7,670 nt of DNA from a bacterium (GTDB lineage Bacteria; Ratteibacteria; UBA8468; B48-G9; JAFGKM01). Made by a program: the position numbers and the translations under genes. Location of the stretch: positions 1 to 7,670 of the forward strand of contig DAORXQ010000082.1 in assembly GCA_035371905.1 (NCBI GenBank). The letters are read 5' to 3'. The notes below the pieces were generated by a model that ran no database searches, was not told the origin of the DNA, and worked only from the letters and a program-made list of their open reading frames with translations. The stretch's first letter is position 1, and every line of letters begins with the position of its first letter. Of this stretch, positions 5,285 to 7,670 are shown piece by piece.

Positions 5285-5850
5285 AAGTAATAGGGATATG
5301 TGGTAGTCCGAGGAAAAATGGAAATTCAGAAATATTACTTGATGAATTTTTGAGTTATTTTAAAGAAAAAGCAGAAGTTAGAAAAATATATCTGAATTTA
5401 TTAAAATTTGTCCCATGTCAGGAATGTGAAAATATAAGAAAAGATGGTAGATGTAAGATAAATGATGATATGCAGAATGTTTATGATGAGATAGAAAATT
5501 CAGATATAGTTGTTGTTACTTCCCCTATCTTTTTTGGTTCTATTTCTGCTCAAACAAAGATGATGATAGATAGGTTTCAATGTCAATGGCTTGGTATAAA
5601 TTTTTTTAAGTCATTTAAACCAAAAAGGAAAAAAGGAATTTTTATTTGTGTTGAGGCAAGTAATAGAGATGATTTTATTGATAATGCAAGAAGTATAATT
5701 AAAAATTTTTTTGCAACGATTGGTGCAAGTTATTATGGAGAAATAATATGTAAAGGGGTTGATGAAAAAGGTAAAGTGAAAGAGAAAAAAGAATGTTTTG
5801 AGAAAATAAAAGAAATTTATACGGGTTTAAAAGAAAAAAATAATGGTTAA
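5281..5850 (+). CDS. ISF-like / NADPH-dependent FMN reductase family flavoprotein
   Basis: A 189-residue flavodoxin-fold protein. The FMN phosphate loop is GSPRKNGNSE (8-17); SPIFFGSISAQTKMMIDRFQ (81-100) is the second flavin-binding segment. Between them lies the cysteine region of iron-sulfur flavoproteins: Cys46, Cys49, then Cys58 followed by KINDDM. In ISF relatives the pattern is CxxCxxC...C, holding a [4Fe-4S] cluster. Here Ile52 replaces the third cysteine, so an ordinary four-cysteine cluster is not expected. It probably transfers electrons between NAD(P)H or small iron proteins and acceptors; the substrate is unknown. Its ATG overlaps the stop of the desulforedoxin-like gene, with AAAAGGA directly against the start, suggesting coupled translation. 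Confidence 0.82.
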   Translation: MKVIGICGSPRKNGNSEILLDEFLSYFKEKAEVRKIYLNLLKFVPCQECENIRKDGRCKINDDMQNVYDEIENSDIVVVTSPIFFGSISAQTKMMIDRFQCQWLGINFFKSFKPKRKKGIFICVEASNRDDFIDNARSIIKNFFATIGASYYGEIICKGVDEKGKVKEKKECFEKIKEIYTGLKEKNNG

Positions 5851-6030
5851 GAAAGTTATTGTATATTCTACAAAGACACGTCTTTATTGGGAATGGATAA
5901 AAGTTCTATGTATAGGTTATTGATAGAGAAATTATTTTTTACAAATGTATTTGCAAAACAGATAATTGTTGCTTGTGGAGAAGGTGCAAAATCAAATATT
6001 TCTGCCTTTGAATATCTTAAATACTTATGA
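5843..6030 (+). pseudogene. Frameshifted, truncated small gene, possibly DsrE/YedF-like
   Basis: An ATG at 5843, overlapping the ISF-like stop, opens MVKKVIVYSTKT, typical of a first beta strand, but this frame stops at 5921-5923. The -1 frame is open from 5851 to a TGA at 6028-6030 that overlaps the phoB start (ATGA). Joining the two near the A run at 5872-5874 gives about 62 residues: VIVYST, KDTSLLGMDKSSM, RLLIEKLFF, then KQIIVACGEGAKSN and FEYLKYL. This order resembles the DsrE/YedF-type fold (SDTxGxGDDxLGxxLMxxF, then IIFxNxGxKL, then LxxLxxL). That family is about 100-120 residues, so the C-terminal part, including its CGTC-like segment, is missing. A single lost A explains the break. 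It could instead be an assembly error, a programmed shift, or a short ORF from an in-frame ATG at 5893. Family identity is tentative. Confidence 0.42.
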
Positions 6031-6701
6031 AAAAGACGATAGCAATTATTGAAGATGAAAAAGATATACTTCAACTTCTAAAACATAACCTTGAGAAAAT
6101 AGGTTTTAATATTAAAGGTTTTGAAAATGGAAATGATTTTCTGAATTATTTGAAATTAGATAGACCAGATTTGATTATACTTGATTTAATGCTACCTGAT
6201 ATGGATGGACTTGAAATATGTAAATATTTAAAAAGAGAAAGAAAATATTTAGATATTCCATTGATAATTTTAACTGCAAAGGGAGAAGAAACGGATAAAG
6301 TTTTGGGTCTTGAACTTGGAGCAGATGATTATATTTCAAAGCCCTTTTCAATTAAAGAATTAATAGCAAGGGTTAAAGCAGTTTTAAGGAGATACCAAAC
6401 AAAATCAGATATTATTGACATAGGAGGAATTGTAAGAGTTGATTTAAATAAATATGAGGTTTATGTTAAAGGAGAAAAAATAAATCTTACAACAACAGAA
6501 TTTAACATTTTAAAAATTCTACTTAGTAAAAAAGGCTGGGTGTTTAGCAGAGAAAAAATCCTTGAAGAACTATGGCAGGGTGAAAAGGCAGTCATTGATA
6601 GAACAGTTGATGTTCATATAAAAAAATTAAGAGAAAAATTAAAAGAAGGGGGTAGGTTTATTGTGAATGTTAGGGGGATTGGTTATAAAATTGAAGAATG
6701 A
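6027..6701 (+). CDS. PhoB/OmpR-family response regulator
   Basis: A 224-residue two-domain transcription factor. The receiver domain (1-122) has the acidic pair Glu9-Asp10, phospho-acceptor Asp53 in ILDLMLPDMDG, Thr83 in LTAKG and Lys105-Pro106 in SKPF. The winged-helix DNA-binding domain (about 130-224) has LTTTEFNILKILL, the recognition region DRTVDVHIKKLREKL (191-205) and the closing wing VRGIGYKI. No Shine-Dalgarno sequence precedes the ATG; it overlaps the TGA of the short upstream frame, which suggests coupled translation. It overlaps the kinase gene by ATGA, giving a classical cognate pair. Sequence features and the PhoR-like partner favour a phosphate role, but KdpE, ResD or other OmpR-type roles are not excluded. 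Confidence 0.92.
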   Translation: MKKTIAIIEDEKDILQLLKHNLEKIGFNIKGFENGNDFLNYLKLDRPDLIILDLMLPDMDGLEICKYLKRERKYLDIPLIILTAKGEETDKVLGLELGADDYISKPFSIKELIARVKAVLRRYQTKSDIIDIGGIVRVDLNKYEVYVKGEKINLTTTEFNILKILLSKKGWVFSREKILEELWQGEKAVIDRTVDVHIKKLREKLKEGGRFIVNVRGIGYKIEE

Positions 6702-7670
6702 AAAAATATCTTATTAAAAAATTTGTTAGGACTTCTATTTTGGTTTCTGGATCAGTTTTTATCCTATTTTATATAATTTTTATTCAAACCCTTCATAAAA
6801 TAGTTTTTCTTAATGTTGAAGAAAATCTTAAAGAATTTGCCTTTAAAATTTATAATGATTTAGAAAAAAATTCAGAGAATAAGAAATTTATTGAAGATTT
6901 AAAGAAAATTGATAAATATACAGGAATTAGGATTACTTTGATAGATAAAGATGGAACTGTAATAATTGATACAAGGGAAAATCCAAAATTTATGGAAAAT
7001 CACAAAGATAGACCTGAAATAATATCTGCAATAGAAAAGGGAGAAGGAAAATCTATAAGATTAAGTCCTACTTTAAATGAGTATATGTTTTATTATGCAG
7101 TTTTTGTAAAAGAGAAAGAAGTTGTTTTGAGAGTAAGTAAAAATTTAACAGATATTCAAAAAATTTTTTATGAATTTAAAAAACAATTCGGTTTAATTTT
7201 TCTAATAACATACTTGATTTTTATTTCCATTTTTACTTTTATGATACCATTTTTCTTAAAAGAATTTTCATTGATTGATGAGTTTATTGAAAAGATTGGT
7301 AAAGGGAAATATGGAGAAAAATTATTGGGTTTTAAACAGAAGGAACTAAAAAATATTGCTGAAAAATTGAATTTAATAAGTGAAAAATTACTGCTTACTT
7401 CAGAATTAGAGAAAAAGAATGTAGAGATGTTTGAAGTTATAAAATTTCTGGAAGAGCCAGTTGCTTTTTTTAATGAAGAAGGAAAACTTTTAAATTTCAA
7501 TGTTAATTTTAAAAAATTTTTGAAATCTCCTTTTCAAAATAGGTATTTCTGGGAGGTTATAGAAAATTTTGAAATAAATGAAATTATTGAAAAGACAATG
7601 AATTACAAAAAAGGACAGGAAAAAGAGGCAGAGATAGATAATAGATGGTATCTTTTAAAAACAATCTATT
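6698..7670 (+). CDS. PhoR-type sensor histidine kinase, N-terminal part
   Basis: Reading from the ATG that overlaps the phoB stop gives 324 residues, open to the right edge. Order: short basic N-terminus; membrane helix at about 13-32; extracytoplasmic sensor domain (33-163) with GIRITLIDKDGTVIIDT (76-92) and RPEIISAIEKGEG (105-117), typical of PhoR/WalK-like sensors; second membrane helix at 164-187; HAMP-like linker (188-235, IDEFIEKIGKGKYGEKL); then a PAS domain from about 243 (LEEPVAFFNEEGKLLNFN). The phospho-acceptor histidine and ATPase domain lie beyond the window, so kinase activity is inferred. As cognate of the upstream regulator it would sense envelope or phosphate status. The kinase is not shown to sense phosphate itself; in bacteria that signal often comes through Pst/PhoU. 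Confidence 0.88.
   Translation, partial: MKKYLIKKFVRTSILVSGSVFILFYIIFIQTLHKIVFLNVEENLKEFAFKIYNDLEKNSENKKFIEDLKKIDKYTGIRITLIDKDGTVIIDTRENPKFMENHKDRPEIISAIEKGEGKSIRLSPTLNEYMFYYAVFVKEKEVVLRVSKNLTDIQKIFYEFKKQFGLIFLITYLIFISIFTFMIPFFLKEFSLIDEFIEKIGKGKYGEKLLGFKQKELKNIAEKLNLISEKLLLTSELEKKNVEMFEVIKFLEEPVAFFNEEGKLLNFNVNFKKFLKSPFQNRYFWEVIENFEINEIIEKTMNYKKGQEKEAEIDNRWYLLKTIY

Noticed and set aside
5843..5923. Degenerate glutaredoxin reading of the small frame
   Set aside because: VIVYSTKT followed by RLYW could be a CPYC motif broken by three single-base changes, but nothing after it matches glutaredoxin. The DsrE/YedF-like reading explains more of the downstream sequence with one frameshift.
5920..5951. 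Possible phoB promoter (TTGATA with a downstream TGTATT)
   Set aside because: The spacing is 20 bp and the -10 match is poor; in such AT-rich DNA this is not distinguishable from chance.
5868..6074. Minus-strand 68-codon open frame opposite the relic and the phoB start
   Set aside because: It crosses into the phoB coding start, has no ribosome binding site, and its composition fits an antisense shadow.
7168..7500. Minus-strand 110-codon open frame within the kinase gene
   Set aside because: Antisense to the second membrane helix, linker and PAS segments of the kinase; Ser/Phe/Asn-rich shadow without initiation signals.
1..7670. CRISPR arrays, tRNA or rRNA genes, insertion sequences and long repeats
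   Set aside because: No repeat-spacer pattern, tRNA-like cloverleaf, transposase gene or terminal inverted repeats were seen on either strand; the window is almost entirely protein-coding.

Overview
The window is very AT-rich and densely coding. Strong AAGGAGG ribosome binding sites precede most genes, and neighbouring genes often overlap by ATGA. The gene content is that of a strictly anaerobic or microaerophobic bacterium protecting itself from oxygen and peroxide: a PerR-type regulator, rubredoxin, flavodiiron protein, three ferritin-like proteins, an AhpD-like protein and a peroxiredoxin. The lineage cannot be resolved from sequence alone. The base composition, Shine-Dalgarno use and archaeal-type peroxiredoxin would fit a deep-branching anaerobe or an uncultivated candidate phylum.

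Layout. At the left edge (1-123, minus strand) is the N-terminus of a PiT-type phosphate permease. It is divergent, across only 41 bp, from a putative manganese exporter MntP (165-707). An 81 bp intergenic region follows, with a perfect-consensus sigma70-type promoter and two tandem PerR-box-like sites. From 789 to 5850 runs an apparently uninterrupted operon: perR, rubredoxin, flavodiiron protein, rubrerythrin-like diiron protein, ferritin, AhpD-like protein, rubrerythrin, peroxiredoxin, a 40-residue desulforedoxin-like protein and an ISF-like flavoprotein. A short, apparently frameshifted and truncated DsrE/YedF-like gene (5843-6030) bridges to a PhoB-type response regulator (6027-6701). A PhoR-type sensor kinase (6698 onward) is cut by the right edge before its kinase core.

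How the parts fit. PerR would sense peroxide and repress from the twin boxes. The rubredoxin would pass electrons to the flavodiiron protein (O2 or NO reduction) and to rubrerythrin (peroxide reduction). Ferritin would store the iron that would otherwise drive Fenton chemistry. The peroxiredoxin would remove peroxides, possibly recharged by the AhpD-like CxxC protein. The desulforedoxin-like protein and the flavoprotein would form a further redox pair. MntP next to PerR adds manganese balance. The phosphate genes at both ends frame the cassette, and no terminator is visible between the stress genes and phoB.

The most noteworthy points are the twin PerR boxes, the tiny desulforedoxin-like gene, the frameshifted relic before phoB, and the ISF-like protein lacking one cluster cysteine.
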